Positions 1 through 13,141 of a stretch of 64,000 bases of DNA are shown piece by piece. This stretch comes from Opisthocomus hoazin (Eukaryota; Chordata; Aves; Opisthocomiformes; Opisthocomidae): contig NC_134422.1 in the NCBI RefSeq assembly GCF_030867145.1, forward strand, positions 2,200,001 through 2,264,000, read 5' to 3'. Under the pieces are notes generated by a model. That model was not told the origin of the DNA. It worked only from the letters and a program-made list of their open reading frames with translations, and did no database searches. The translations under genes were made by a program, and so were the position numbers. Position 1 is the stretch's first letter. Each line of letters begins with the position of its first letter.

Positions 1-1890
1 AGTGTCCCTTTCTCACTCGACTGTGGCTTGGAGTCTAGTTTCCTGAGAATTGAAACTTCTCGGTCTTTGAGAACTGAGAATTTAACTTAAGTCCTTGGGC
101 TTCGGGCAGGTCATCGGGGGAAGCTGGATGGCATGGGTGCAGAAGAGTCAGGGAACAAGGGAGGTATGGGCGGCAGCATGCTCCGGCTGCGTCCCGTCGC
201 ACCGTGTGCGGTGCACGTGCCAGTGCCGGCGGTCGTTTGGCCCTTGGTCCTGCCCCTGCCTAACGGGGGAAGCTGTCGGTGTTGAGCTGGGTGTGTTGGC
301 AGTCCTCAACAGGAAGAGCAGATTTTGTCATTGCTGACTCCTAGGGGCCGGTGGTTCGCCCTTGCACCTAACCCCTGCTTAGCTCCAAGCCTCCAGAGTG
401 TAGTCTGGCCTCAGCGAGCGGACTTCAGTCGTGCAGTTTGAGTTTCGGGGATGTACGTTTCTCAGGCGCCAGGGGATTTGCGTTTGAAGTCCATTACTGC
501 CTGAAACGCAATGCAGCTCGTCGCTCAGATGGCGCTGCAGGATCAGAAGTCATCTGGGGCATCAGACCAGCGTGTAACCGCGCCAGGTTTGTGCCACGCT
601 TACACCTCTCGGGAGGTGGGGAGCGGGATCCGAATGACTTACACAGCCGAGGCAGGGAAGCAGGAAGGCTTCTGGGAGGGAGCAGGCTGCAGCCAGAGAG
701 GTAAATCGCGACAGGGGAGACGGAGGGAGTGAGCATAGAAATTAAAAGATGCAGTTGATTAAGTGATCTCAGTGGGTGACCTTGGCAGCATCGACCCGCA
801 GAAAGAGATGCGACACCGTATCTGCTGCGCTGTAAGCCTATACCCGTCTGCACAGCGGCTTCCCCGGGCGGACGAGCCTTCGGGTATCAATTATGCAGCT
901 GAGCGGTTGCCGTGCAGCGCGGGTGTAGCAGCAGGCGGCAGGGTTTGAAGCACGGAGAGCGTCGGCCGGAATTTCAGAGCCGGGAGGCGCAGACGGTGCT
1001 GGCTGTGCGCAGGAACCCGCGGCCCCGGGAGCGCAGCCGTGGCGGCAGCGTTCTCCTGGCAGGTACAGGCTCAGAAGGACGCGGGGTGTGTAATCCAGAG
1101 AAGGAAAAGCACTGACCGAGTTTGCTCTGAGCGTAGGGGTGGCTGTGCTCTTCAGAGGTTTCATGTGTGATGACAGCAAACAAAATAGGTTTTTTTCAGG
1201 CTATTTCTTCGCTCTGGCAAAAAAAAAAAGTGAACTAATTTTGTTCATATGATGAATGTAGCACATTATCATTATGGGAACGTGAGGATAGCAAAGGCTA
1301 AACCTTTTAATTAATAAATTATCTTAGAAAATTATTTTCTGTCAACATATTTAAAATATTTATTATCTTTTAGTTGAAAGAATTTGTTAATATCTGTTCA
1401 TTTTAGCCGCCCCTTAGCTGCCTGGTGAGCAGTCCATCATTTGTTTGGTCATATGCAGGTTTTTAAACAGGGGTCAGAACTGCACCTTTAAAAAAACCAA
1501 ACCAACAAACGTCTTCAGATGTTTTCTAAAACCACGTAAATCAGTGCTCAAAATTTTCTAAGCAGAGTAGAAGCATGAATGTTATGTTCATGATCAGAGA
1601 AAAGTGATAAATGCTGAATACATCAGCTCACTTTTCATGCTAAAGGGCCTGTAATGTTGAACAAGGTGAATACCACGAGGTACACGGTGCAATACTGCCT
1701 TTGGTCTGCTTTCAGCTCTAGGAACCAGGCTGTTGTCGTAACCCATTCCTGTAGCATACAGGCTTTAAGATAAAATGAATAACACAAAAGTGGATGGATT
1801 CTGAAAGCCCTCAGAATAAGTCTCAGAACAAGCTGACAGATGTGACGTATCTGTGTCTGTATTAACGCTTGGATTGTTTGGCACTCGTAG
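1..1890 (+). other. CACNB4: Last intron of CACNB4 (3' part)
   Basis: No CACNB4 coding exon other than the terminal one was found here, so this is read as the 3' part of the final intron. The first 1.1 kb is moderately GC-rich with a CpG cluster near 830-1095. From about 1180 it turns AT-rich. It ends with the acceptor tag at 1888-1890. The short open frames on both strands resemble no protein I know. Confidence 0.75.
830..1095. promoter_or_regulatory. CpG-rich patch in CACNB4 intron
   Basis: CpG dinucleotides are dense here compared with the flanking AT-rich DNA. A canonical-looking donor (cag/gtacag, gt at 1063) lies at its 3' side on the + strand. It could be a small CpG island, an unannotated first exon or GC-rich intron. 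No protein similarity is seen. Confidence 0.3.
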
Positions 1891-2151
<261 letters not shown>

Positions 2152-2696
2152 GCCCAAGAACCTGGGGGAAAGTAGTATTTATTCATCAGTTGATACCTTG
2201 CCATACTGTAGCTAGGAAAAAAGAATCATCTTAATTTGGCAGATGTAACGCGGTTATACTGAAGTTGCACTCTGCTGTCATTTGATGTTAAGTAGGGGGC
2301 AAAAACAAGTTACCATGCCCTTACGTTTATGCCCGATCATATAGGTTGGTTTATTTGTTGGGTTTTTTTTTTTTAGTACAGCATTTGCATCTATAGCCAT
2401 ACTTTTTCTTGTCATTAGATACTAGACACATTCGTTTGTCATTTAGGGTACTTATCAAGGCACTTATAAAATAATTTCCTGTGCTGGAAATTCCAAATGA
2501 CCAGTTCCAGTTGGAACCAATTTATAAACCAATTCCTGTTGGAATTTGGGTGAATTGACTGGAAAGTCGACTTGAGCATGTTGCAATCAATTGAAAAAAA
2601 ATACAAACGAAAAATCTGAAAATTACAAATCACTGGAAGCCAGAAAGCCAGCTACAGTATTTGTTTGCTGGAAGCTCAATTTACATTTAAAGTTAG

Positions 2697-2702
2697 AATA
2701 AA
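2697..2702 (+). terminator. CACNB4: Candidate proximal poly(A) signal of CACNB4
   Basis: AATAAA lies 546 bases after the CACNB4 stop codon in an AT-rich context. The U-rich downstream element is weak. It could serve a short 3' UTR isoform. Confidence 0.3.
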
Positions 2703-5402
2703 AGAATTTATTCTAGCTACTTATTTCCAGAATGGCTTGTTCAGACAAACCAAAAGTAAACTATTGAGAGTGCCAAATATCACAAATTATTGCAGCAGTT
2801 ACAAAATACTTTCCAGTTTGAAATTATTTTTAGACCTGGCATGAATGTTGCAGCAAAATGATTTCTTTCGTTTAGCCAGTACTGACATTTTTGTTGCGGT
2901 CAGCAATGATGAACTCTGACAGGATAAGGGGAAATGGAAGCAGGAAAATGAACAAAACTGCAGAACGGTTTGTGTGGTTACAGGTTGAGAGTAGTCTTTT
3001 TTTTTTTTATCCCCTCTCTTGTTTACCTGAACACAGCTAGTAGTCCCAAAATGGAACATTCGTGTATAGACATGTAATGTTTTTTCTCCCATTTCTAGTA
3101 TTCTGCTTTTTTAAATGGAAAATGATACAGTCCTCATACACGGTGGGTAGAGTACCTACATTCCAGTACCTCTGAGTACCTGCCCGTCCCTCACATCTTT
3201 CAAAATCCATCTTTGAATGTCTGAAAATTCCAGCATTGCGCAAGAACTCTCCAGAAATTCAGTTTCAATTTCAGTAATGAAATTGGAGGGAGGGGGGCAG
3301 GGTTTAATATTCATACATTATGAACACTTAAAATAACATGTTGGTCAGAATTAGCTTGCAATACACATCAGAAAAAAATGCGCTCACAGTAAAGTTGCAG
3401 AGCTCCCATTTTTGATTGCCAGAACTACGATAAATCTTGGGGGATGTTGCTGCCTTACTTCCTAACAGTCACGTCTTTTCACCTCCTGAGTCTTCAGTTT
3501 CTTTGAACAGACGAATTCCTGTGACTGGACCTTCTGTCGTACACGATCGGAGAAGCCTTAGAGCCAACGCGATTGAAAACTTCCCCATAAGTGACTGTTC
3601 TGTACAAGCCACCAATGTCTTTCAGCAGAGACCCCTGAAATGCCCCACTGCACGCTGCTCAGATTGACAGGCCTGTGCTGAACGTGCATTACTTCATGCA
3701 GATTCGTGTCACAACTGTTTTTTCAAAAATGAGGATCATTAACTTTTATATTTGTGTATTTTCTTCCCAAAGCTTGCTAAAAGTAGGCTGTAAAAGCATG
3801 TGGCACCAAATGAATTTCCTGAATATTACGGGTTCTTCTACTTTCTCGACCAGTTAGCAAAGATCACTGGTATTTTCCGCCGCCGTTGAGTCTGGTTATC
3901 TTCTTGATGTTAACAACGGGAGGAGTAATTCATCTCATACCTGGTACAACCAGAAGGCAACGTGCATCTCCAGCCACATTAAAAGATTGCGGATGCACCA
4001 TTAATTTTTTAAACAACTTCAGTGCCTAAGAGGCAGCCTTCAGCACCACTAGATGATTCGAGTGGGCCAGTTACCCAGAAAAAAAAGAAAACATCTGCAT
4101 CCCTTGGAGTAACGGAGTTAAGAGTGGGTGTGACAGACCTGATCCTGCTCGATTTCCTCCAGCTGAATGCCTGCAGATGCCAAAAGAGCATTCAGGCGGA
4201 GAAAGCACGGCAAGATCTGGTCTGGGGATGGGAGCCTCAGCTGCCTTCTCGAACGTTTCCTGCGACAGCGCAGCGGAGCGTTCTCCCGTGATTTTTACAA
4301 GCCTTTGTCACATGTACAGCACACATACCTGCATGAGGAAGAAGGCATTAGGCAAAACATTTTTTTCTATAAGCTTTAATAAGTTTCTTGTTTGTGTGCA
4401 TTAAAGTATTAATTGCGAAGGATGCACTGAGATGTATAAACCTAGAGTAGACAGCTGTTTATTCTGTAGTAGCATTAGGTATCAGATCATTTAACTGCTT
4501 GAGATACTTGCATTTTAACGGCAGGTAGCTGCGAAGCACCTACATATATTTTCTAGTAAACGAGGTTACTGCTTTATCATTTCCTAGACAAAAATGTCAT
4601 TTATTTCTAGAGCCTTTCGGAGCCTTGTTTTGAAGTCTTCCATGTCATGCTAGTGAAGGGAAAGATCTACACAACACGTGCGCAAATTCCATCACCTGCA
4701 GCGTCTGAAGTGCCAAAACGACCGCGTTTGTCCTAACAAAAAAGAGCTTGTGAGGGAAGTCATGCATGGTCTTGAAAGGACACACGGAGTTCCTTTACTA
4801 CGTGGGTTTATGTTTACTTTACTACTGTGTGTCATTAGTTTACCCTCTCCTCTCCCACTGCCCATTCCATTTTAACGTTAGAAACCAGTTACAGTGATCC
4901 AGCAGGTCTCCTTGCTTGCTGTGTTTTTTTATTCTCTGAAGACAGATATATCTTTAAGTACAAATATACTGAACATGCTAATAGATTACTAATTTATTCT
5001 AGATACAAGCTGTGGGAACTCTTTATTTTAAAAAGTAAATTATTTTTAGGAAACAGGGTAATCAGTAAAAGCTGCGGTGTTGGTGAGGACATGTTAACTC
5101 ATAGTATTTGTAGTAGAACTTCAGCAGTGCTAGCCAGCTGTACTGAGATTTATTCTGCAATGGCGCTACGTGAAATTGTGAAGTTCATGTATTCCTGAAT
5201 GAATACGAGTAAGGCTAATTTTCCAGTCCTCGTACCAATTCTTCTTGTTCTTAAATATTATTAAAGGTCAGAGTTCTGCTCCTAAGCTCTGGTTTATACA
5301 GAGGATTTTAGAAATGTTTATAAAACATAGATTTTTTGAAAGTGATGTTGTTGTTATCTGAGTTTTTCATTGGGATGCTTTTGGATGAATGACAGTTTAG
5401 CC

Positions 5403-5408
5403 AATAAA
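5403..5408 (+). terminator. CACNB4: Candidate poly(A) signal downstream of CACNB4
   Basis: AATAAA lies about 3.25 kb after the stop codon. It is followed by mixed sequence with no clear GU-rich element, so support is limited. Confidence 0.2.
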
Positions 5409-5859
5409 GGCGATAACAACAATCTCAGTCTCCACAGGCAATATCTGTCAGTGCATTCATAGGTTTGTGAATGAATTAACAAAGTATTTTAAAAATCCCG
5501 AAACCACTTTAAAGACAACTAATTGTTAAACTTTTAATTAAAAATGCTTTCTCTTTGGCAAGTTGTATTTAACAGATGTACAGGTTCTTTTACTAGTTTC
5601 ATAGATGAACATTTATCCCATGGGAAGTGCAATTCACAGCTGACTACATTTGTTTTCTAACCGAGTATATTATGAAATTAAGTTCAAAGCAATGCAACTG
5701 AAGCTGTTCTAGATCAAATTTTAGTTTATCGACAGCGGGCTAAAGTAGATGATCGCTTTCTAAACAGGTCAGTCTGCTGAAAATCGGTTCCTCTGCCTGA
5801 GAACTGATGGTGCGGTATGGCCCCACACCTAGACGTTACCCTGAAAAATCATCTTGCCG

Positions 5860-6070
5860 TGGAAATCGGGTGGTGCCCCCGCTGTCGTACTCGACAAGCG
5901 CGCGCAGTTTCGGACGCGGGTGCTGTTCTCCCGTGCCGATCACACCGCTGCCCGGCCGCCGGGCGCTCGGCTGGGTTTTGACCTCGAGAAATGAAGCGTG
6001 CTTGGGGCTGGAGGCGGCGGGGCGGTTGCCGCTGGTGGCACTCACGCGGTTAGAGCTGGGTTTGCTCCAC
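5860..6070. promoter_or_regulatory. CpG-rich island downstream of CACNB4 coding end
   Basis: A sharply bounded block of high GC and dense CpG (several gcgcg and ccgccgg runs) lies inside otherwise AT-rich DNA. Frames are open on both strands across it, as expected for GC-rich DNA, and neither encodes a known domain. It may be a promoter CpG island of a non-coding transcript or an intragenic island in the CACNB4 3' UTR. Confidence 0.35.
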
Positions 6071-8692
6071 ACAGAAAAACGTTTCGCTGCGTTTGCGCCA
6101 GGTTTGAAAGCTGCTTCTGAAGTTGGCATTTGGGGGTTAGTCTTCTAAAGTAAAGTTTAATACGTACCGAAGAGTGACCGTTACAAAGAGGAGGAAAGGT
6201 AGATGTGGGAGTAACAAGATGACGGGAGTCCCTCTGGATGTGCGTAGGCCCGTAACTTCGGTTTGACCGCAGATCTTCTGAGTTCAGCTTGCTCATAGTA
6301 CCGTAGGCTTCTCTGAAACGTCCCAGAATCGCCTATCTTTACTGTCACTACCATTCTCAAAATAGTATTGCCAATATTATTACCTTATGGTGTGCTGATT
6401 TGGGTAAGTTAGGGCTTTTGTTAGTCATTTTTTTCCTTTCAGAATTGATTAAATGTGTCCTCTGCTATATTTTATTTTACAAGTTCGGTGCTTCTGAAGC
6501 CTGCCCTCGATTCCTGGTCTTCGTATTTTTTTAAGCAAAAATCAGTGGGGCCACAAATGAAAAAACTAGATGAGTGTTTTGTAAAATACCATTCATAAAA
6601 ATCTGGGTTTGCTCCTAAAAATCTGTATTTTAAAATAGGGTTATATTAACCCAGTTGGATACATTAGGTTCTGCTGCCATGTGTTTTGTTGCACCCCTCA
6701 GTCCCTCAGGTGGTGGTTCTACAAAGAGTAGTAGGACTGCAAGATACCGTCATGTAGCCAGTGTTAACTTCGGGGGAACTAAGCTCCCACCATCTCTAAA
6801 ATGATGCCAAAAGAGGAGTCGTCATTTGAATAACTTTTGCTAGATTGTTGTTCAATTTATTTTACATAGAAAAATTAAAGTATGTCTTTAATAATACAGG
6901 GATATTTTAATGACGTAGAATATATGTAAGAAATTGGAGAAGGAGCTGAAAATGCTACTTAGTGTTAAGATCTCTTTCATTACTTGTGGAATCCATTTAA
7001 GAAGTCACGAGATATTGTCATTGAATCCGCGTAGAGAATTTGGGGAGAAGGTAGAAATCATTTAAAAACGTTCCTAAGAGCGTGTCATCCTTTCATTCCT
7101 TCGAAAGCGGTGAAGCTGGGCGTCGCGCTGGCTTGGTCTCAGCTGCCCTTGCCCCGCAGATTCCTTCCCAGGGAGCTGCTATCTGGACTAGACCTTACAG
7201 CCACCCGCTGCTGGACACAGTGTTCGTTACTCTCTTCTCCGAGAGTCAGGATTTGCACGGTCTGACCATAAATGTCACATACTGATTATCATATGCCTTA
7301 TCGATATTTCCTGCAAGACAAAATATAATTAAATTTAATGCCACAGTCCCCTTTGATATTAATTCTACTCTGTATAGGCAGTAGAAAATCAATATAGCGA
7401 GAAAATATATTGTACAGTACAGAATAATATATTTTGCCAATGATGTAAAAACAGAGCAAGGAAAAAGAAGCACATTTGTAATAGCACAAATTTACAGTAA
7501 TTCCACTATTGCATTTGGCATTGTATTTTTGAAAAAAAGGGTAGATATTTTGATCCAGTATCAATGGATTTATTGCATTTTTGATCAGTTTAACTTGCTG
7601 CCTGATAGCTCAGCAGTTTATTTCTAAGCTTTGCATTTTGCATATGTGATTGATTTTTCAAGAACTTGTATTCCTTCCATACTAATTAATGAAAAGAATG
7701 CTTTAGAATTAGAAAGTCCACTGCATTCATTTCTGCTGATTTCCTCCTCAAAGCTGAAATTACATTAATAACTTCTAGCTTTGGCCAATGTGTAGATTTT
7801 GGCGTATGACTGATGAATATACCACGAATACTCTGGTAGCTCAAGGTCGGGAAAGAAATGCTTCTGGCGAATAAGTTCTTGGGGCTGCAGAGCTGCTTGC
7901 TTCCGTCTGTGGGGACGGGGAGGTGGGGGAGAGGAGAATGTTACACCGTAAGAGCCGTGGACGAGTCCACCCAAAACTTCCACTGACGTTGCTGAGAATT
8001 TTAAGACGGGAAGCGTGAGGAATGCAGGCGTAGGCCCAGGGTGCATTGATTTACCTTAGAAACGCGCCCGCTTCTCTTCTCATGCAGAGAGAGAGTCAGT
8101 GACGTTGTACAAGAACGGCATAGGAAGAGAATCAAGCAAAATGCAAATTGTGTGCGTGCGTGAGAAACAGAGGGGTGAAGAAAGAAGATGAAAACAGTCA
8201 TTCAAACCTGCAACTGTGGACCTTGGGCTTCTCAGATCCCAGAAAATCTCTGTTTCTCACCCAAACTGGTTCCCAGTGATAGCTCGGCAGTGTCACCGCC
8301 GGCCTCACTGGGAGCCCGTTCAGAGTTGCGCTGGTAAAGACACTCCTGCCTTTACTAAAAACCAGAAAAAGATACCCACCAATTTGTGTTTTCTTTTCTG
8401 CTGATTTGCCCCTTTCTGTTTTTACTTCTATAGATACTGTATGTGTAGCATTCTACGAGGCATGCTGGGTAAAATATACTATGCAAATGTGTACAGTGTT
8501 GCATGCTTTGCTCTCCCTCTGCTTTTAGTGGCTTTCAGAGAAAAAAAAAAAAAAAAGTGGTGTTATTTTTGTGATCCGAATCATTTAAAAAAGAAAAAGC
8601 AGATTGCATGCTGATAGTATCCTCATTTCTATGGATCTGTTTTATGGAATTTAGATGTACAAAAATGAACTGCATTACAATAACTTTTCTAC

Positions 8693-8698
8693 AATAAA
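8693..8698 (+). terminator. CACNB4: Candidate distal poly(A) signal of CACNB4
   Basis: AATAAA lies about 6.5 kb after the stop codon and is followed within 50 bases by a TTTGTGTTCTG stretch, a plausible GU-rich downstream element. Of the three candidates it has the best context for a long 3' UTR isoform. Confidence 0.3.
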
Positions 8699-9289
8699 TG
8701 AAAAAACTACAAACCATTTAAAAGTCTTCGAAGTCTCTTTGTGTTCTGCACTCAAGACTGGGAGAAAAGCTCAGAAGAGTCACTCCAGAAAACCGTTTGG
8801 AGTGCGGCAGTGTTTTTGTTGTTTGCCGATGGCTTTTGGCAGCAGCTTCACGTGGCACAGCATTTTTAGTAAGAATTAATGAGATTCTGAAGAAGGAGAC
8901 GCATCTGGTCTGTGAAATGAATGATGTTTATTTTTAAATCTATCTGCTCTTAAATAGCTGCAACTCAGAAGCAGATAAATACATGTACTATCTCACTGTT
9001 CCACCAAGAAGTAAAATGCTTTCCGCCAACTGCTCAGTTGAAGAATTCTCGTGAACATTAACGGTCTTTGGATCCGGTCCTCAGTATGAGCTCATACTAA
9101 TTGAAAATTGGTTCCTAGACAGAAACAAGTATTGGGGTGATGTGAGGTATTAGGGACTGAATGAATAATTAAAAGAAAATGAAATACCGTTTATAGGATC
9201 TTGAAAACAAGAAAGCACTGCAAGATGCTGCCTCCGGCAGAGTTCCGTGCTACCTCTTGCAAAGAGTAACGGGAACCAGCACCCCAACA

Positions 9290-9590
9290 GAGATGCTGTG
9301 ATCGTGCGCAGTGCCTTCCAGCTCGGCAGGGCAGCGGGGGGTCGCAGCGAGCCCCCCAGACTGGTAAGGGCTCTGCGCCGTTGGGCTCCCCGCACCGCTG
9401 CCCTCCGCTCCGGGTTCGTGCTGCCGGAGGGGAAGAGCGGTGGTGGCCGCAGCTCGCCCGTGGGGCGACCCTCTCCCGTCTCTCCGGGCCTGGCGGCGCG
9501 GGCGATGACCCGCTGCACAGTGCGCTTGCTTCCTCGGCGTTTCTGCCGGGAGCCCGCCTTCTGGGACAGAAAGACATTCACCAGGTAAGC
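9290..9590. promoter_or_regulatory. CpG-rich block with splice donor, upstream of ARL5A
   Basis: GC content and CpG density rise abruptly over about 300 bases, and open frames of 113-143 codons exist on both strands. On the + strand the block ends with a strong donor (caccag/gtaagc, gt at 9585). This arrangement fits a CpG-island promoter with a short first exon, perhaps of a non-coding RNA or an alternative upstream ARL5A exon 4.2 kb before the main start. Neither strand encodes a known protein domain. Confidence 0.35.
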
Positions 9591-9626
9591 TGCGTGCTAC
9601 ACCTGAATTAACGCCCGCTTTTACTT

Positions 9627-9945
9627 CACAGAATCACAGAATCACAGAATAGTAGGGGTTGGAAGGGACCTCTGTGGGTCATCTAGTCCAACCCCCCTGC
9701 CCAAGCAGGGTCACCCACAGCAGGCTGCACAGGACCTTGTCCAGGCGGGTCTTGAATATCTCCAGAGAAGGAGACTCCACAACCTCCCTGGGCAGCCTGG
9801 GCCAGGGCTCCGTCACCCTCAGAGGGAAGAAGTTCTTCCTCATGTTCAGACGGAACTTCCTGTGCCTCAGTTTGTGCCCGTTGCCCCTTGTCCTGTCACT
9901 GGGCACCACTGAAAAGAGCTTGGCCCCATCCTCCTGACACCCTTC
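9627..9945 (-). mobile_element. CR1 LINE, 5'-truncated 3' end
   Basis: Read on the minus strand, this holds the last part of the CR1 reverse transcriptase C-terminus, including FPLRVTEPW and [20 protein letters not shown] with its stop. The CR1 3' UTR and the octamer tail (cacagaat repeats on the + strand, from 9627) follow. The element is truncated at about 9945. It is very close to the copy at 22963, so both belong to the same subfamily. Confidence 0.95.
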
Positions 9946-12635
9946 TCTAATGCACGTGCAGGGCTTTTAAAACTCTGTTTAATTGAATTGTCTAAGTTTT
10001 CAAAATCGGATACAAGCACGCGAGTTTTAATCTGAGTTGTTAATGAAGAGCTTTCAGAATAAAGGTATTTCAAATAAAACAGCAAAAATACTTTCTTTGG
10101 TGTGTTTTCATATGATGCTAGAAGTTGAAAGTTCCTAAGCCGCTTAGCTCGTCTGTCTTCTCCACGTGTTCAGGTTTCTTCTGTGTAGAAGTGTTTTCCC
10201 CCCCGCTGGTGCAGAGGACGCGCTCCTGCAGCACAGAAATGCTGCGGCGACCCACTGTCTGCAGCGCAGTCGTGTGGAACGAAAACGTACGCGACCTGAA
10301 AAAAGGCGCTTCGGATTTCCAGGAGGAAATTGTGTAACTCTTCACAGTAAGCCGTGCCGATTTGAGTGCTTTCTTAGAAAGCTTCCCCCAGCCACGGGAA
10401 GCCCAGCATTCGTGTTAGCATGTAAAAAAGCAGCGCTATAACACAGGTTAAACCAGGCTGCCGTACAAATGTCTCAATAATTTCACGAACAGAGGGAAGC
10501 CAGAGATGAAATCTCAACAATAGCTTCCTAGTCCTAAAATCCACCGTATACTGATTCATCCTGTGAAACCATCACTGCGTTTTTGCAGCTGTTGGGCAGA
10601 GGCAAGCTGTGGGTAGTCGGGGGTGCTACGCGGCAGGACCCCGGGGTGCTGGCTGCTGTGACCGTACCATCCAGCACAGTCTGACCAGGCTCCAACAAGT
10701 GCTGCCTGCAGACTTTTAAAAGTTGCTTCAGCAAGTCACAAGGTTTAATAAAACAAAAAAAATACCAAACCAAACTACATGGGGGGGGGAAAAATCTCAA
10801 TGCTCTTCTATTTAAAGGATCGAAATAAATGATTTGAGTTTTGCTACCCTCTCACGTAGTTGTGCAGCCTGCCTAACCCTGGAACGAGCCCGCGGATTGC
10901 AGACTCGCTCTCTGTTTGCACCAGTAGAACTGAGACCAGAAACGTACACATCTGAAGTTCTCAGCTGAGGCACGGCAGCAAGGGGGATGCTTGTTGGTTA
11001 ATGAATAATTAATTCCATCGCAGGCGGAGTGCTGCACTTGTGGGAAGCGTATCATGCTGGAGGAGCTGCTTCGCCTGCCTGCCAGCCGCACGCCGTGCCA
11101 GCGACGGCGGCTCTGACTCGGGGACCGACGGTTCCTGCCGTGTACCTCGATTTCCCTCCTGCCTTCCCCATCGGCTTCCCACGGCCGCTGCGCTCAGCTA
11201 GCAGAGTTGGCTTGTCCTAAGAGGGACACACAAATCTTGTATGGAAGGGTATTTGTGTGTTGCACTTATTATGATAAAGCGTGAGTACTTTTCCAAAGTC
11301 AGGCTGACTGTCATGTGTGAGGTTAAAAATTAACAATATAATTCTAAAACGGGCCAAAACTATGAAGGGTAAATAGCCTTCATATTAAAAGAGATGGATT
11401 TTTTTTCTCTGACTGTTTAGCAAGGGAAGGTTCCACAGAGTAGCCAGGAGGTGCCTGGGCTAAGTGTGTTTTCCCTGCCGTATTAGGTAGCTGACACTGC
11501 ATCGCTGTCGTTAATGCTGAAAAAGGCGTGAAGCATCAGCACCATCGATGATAATACATAATACATTATATCTAGTTATCTTAAACCTGGATGACTACAG
11601 ATCCATTACTAGTGCAGTCCATGATTTATTTTTGTCGTATTAAAGTTGTAACATGCCAGTTTATTATGAGGGTATTTATTTTCTTCAACCGTTACGGGCC
11701 ATGCATTCCCCTTCACTGCCACAAAAGCATGAAAGCCCACAGACACAGAACCTCAGAGATTACTAATGGCCTTGCTACTTCAGCTACGGGCCAGTATCGC
11801 AGCAGGGAAAATAAACACAAGCAGCCCTGTCAGAATAAAAGCTGCTAGAAGAAGGAAAAAGCTCTGAAATGAGAAAGGAGTGGTGGAGGTACAACCGAGT
11901 AGGTGTGCCAGCCTGCAAAGGAGGTGAAAAACAGAGCCAGTGGCAAAAAAGGGAGACTGTGATGCTGGTGAGGGGACAGTATGGAATGGGGAGCAATGCC
12001 AGTAACATGTACCATTACTGACAGAAAGTTCTATGTCATACTGACACTTCTGAGGAACATGAGGATATCCAGAGGACTTTACGGACAGAGGCTCCTCCGT
12101 CCCAAGTACGGCATCCCCTCCCAAGAGGAGCTTCTCCATCCGAAGTGGGGACAGAGCAGCGCTCCCAGGCTGGCTCAGCTTCCACCCGCCCCGGCTTTCA
12201 AACGAGAAGGAACTTGATCCGATCACTGCAGTGATAAATTCCCAGCTTCAGAGGAGTGAACTCCAAACCCAGACTTCGCACCAGTTTCACTCTTTCACAC
12301 TCTCTCCCCCGAAGTTAAATTCATTTTTTTCAGAGAAGTGCAGGTACGGGGTCTGTTTTACCACCGAGTGGTTTAAAGCTCAAGAGGTGTCCCAACAGCT
12401 GTGCAAGCTACCTGCGGCTCTCTACTTCAAATTACAAATCCTAGTGCTGAAAACACCCATTGCTTAGATTCCAATCCAATTCCAAAGTTTAAAAAGTGAC
12501 TGGCCCATGTAAAATTAGCATTTGTACAGTGGCTAGTGAAGGTGTTGAGGGTGAAACATGGGTGGTGCTAGGCAGCTTTGGGGGTAACAAAGGGGAAACA
12601 CCGCCGTGTTTCTCTGCTAAGCAGAGCAGTGTTTT

Positions 12636-13141
12636 ACAGAATCACAGAATGCGAGGGGTTGGAAGGGACCTCTGGGGTCACCCAGCCCAACCCCCTGCCC
12701 AAGCAGGGTCACCCAGAGCAGGCTGCACAGCACCGCGTCCAGGCGGGGCTGGAATATCTCCAGAGAAGGAGACTCCACAGCCTCCCTGGGCAGCCTGGGC
12801 CAGGGCTCCGTCACCCTCAGAGGGAAGAAGTTCTTCCTCGGGTTCAGCTGGAGCTTCCTCTGCTTCAGTTTGTGCCCGTTGCCCCTTGTCCTGTCGCTGG
12901 GCACCACTGGAAAGAGTCTGGCCCCGTCCTCCTGACCCCCACCCTGCAGATATTTAGAGGCATTTCTAAGGTCCCCTCTCAGCCTTCTCTTCTCCAGGCT
13001 GAACAAGCCCAGCTCCCTCAGCCTCTCCTCGTAGGAGAGATGCTCCAGTCCCCTCCTCATCCTCGTAGCCCTCCGCTGGACTCTCCAGTAGCTCCTCATC
13101 TTTCTTGCACCGGGGAGCCCAGAACTGGACACAGCACTGCA
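12636..13141 (-). mobile_element. CR1 LINE, 5'-truncated 3' end (older copy)
   Basis: This is a minus-strand CR1 3' segment of about 500 bases with the tail at 12636. The encoded C-terminal RT region ([36 protein letters not shown]) is open but carries more substitutions than the 9627 and 22963 copies, and an in-frame 3-base loss lies at the ERVQRR region. It sits about 360 bases before the ARL5A CpG island. Confidence 0.95.

Larger units (their letters stand above)
2152..8698 (+). other. CACNB4: CACNB4 3' UTR and downstream DNA
   Basis: This is AT-rich DNA without a recognisable coding exon, starting right after the CACNB4 stop codon. Where the transcript ends cannot be fixed from sequence alone. 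AATAAA hexamers occur at 2697, 5403 and 8693. The long 3' UTR known for mammalian CACNB4 would favour a distal site. A GC/CpG-rich block interrupts it at about 5860-6070. A palindromic TTCC/GGAA cluster lies at 2485-2562. The 60-110 residue open frames match nothing I know. Confidence 0.45.

Noticed and set aside
3437-3667. 76-codon frame in the CACNB4 3' UTR
   Set aside because: It resembles no protein and lies in a probable untranslated region. A single frame of this size is expected by chance.
8540-8556. A-rich run near 8.55 kb as a retrocopy tail
   Set aside because: No poly(A) signal precedes it and no gene-like sequence lies upstream.
9150-9588. Open frames of 113-143 codons on both strands across the CpG block at 9.3-9.6 kb
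   Set aside because: GC-rich DNA has few stops, frames on opposite strands overlap fully, and neither shows a known domain. I describe the block as CpG-rich DNA and not as a gene.
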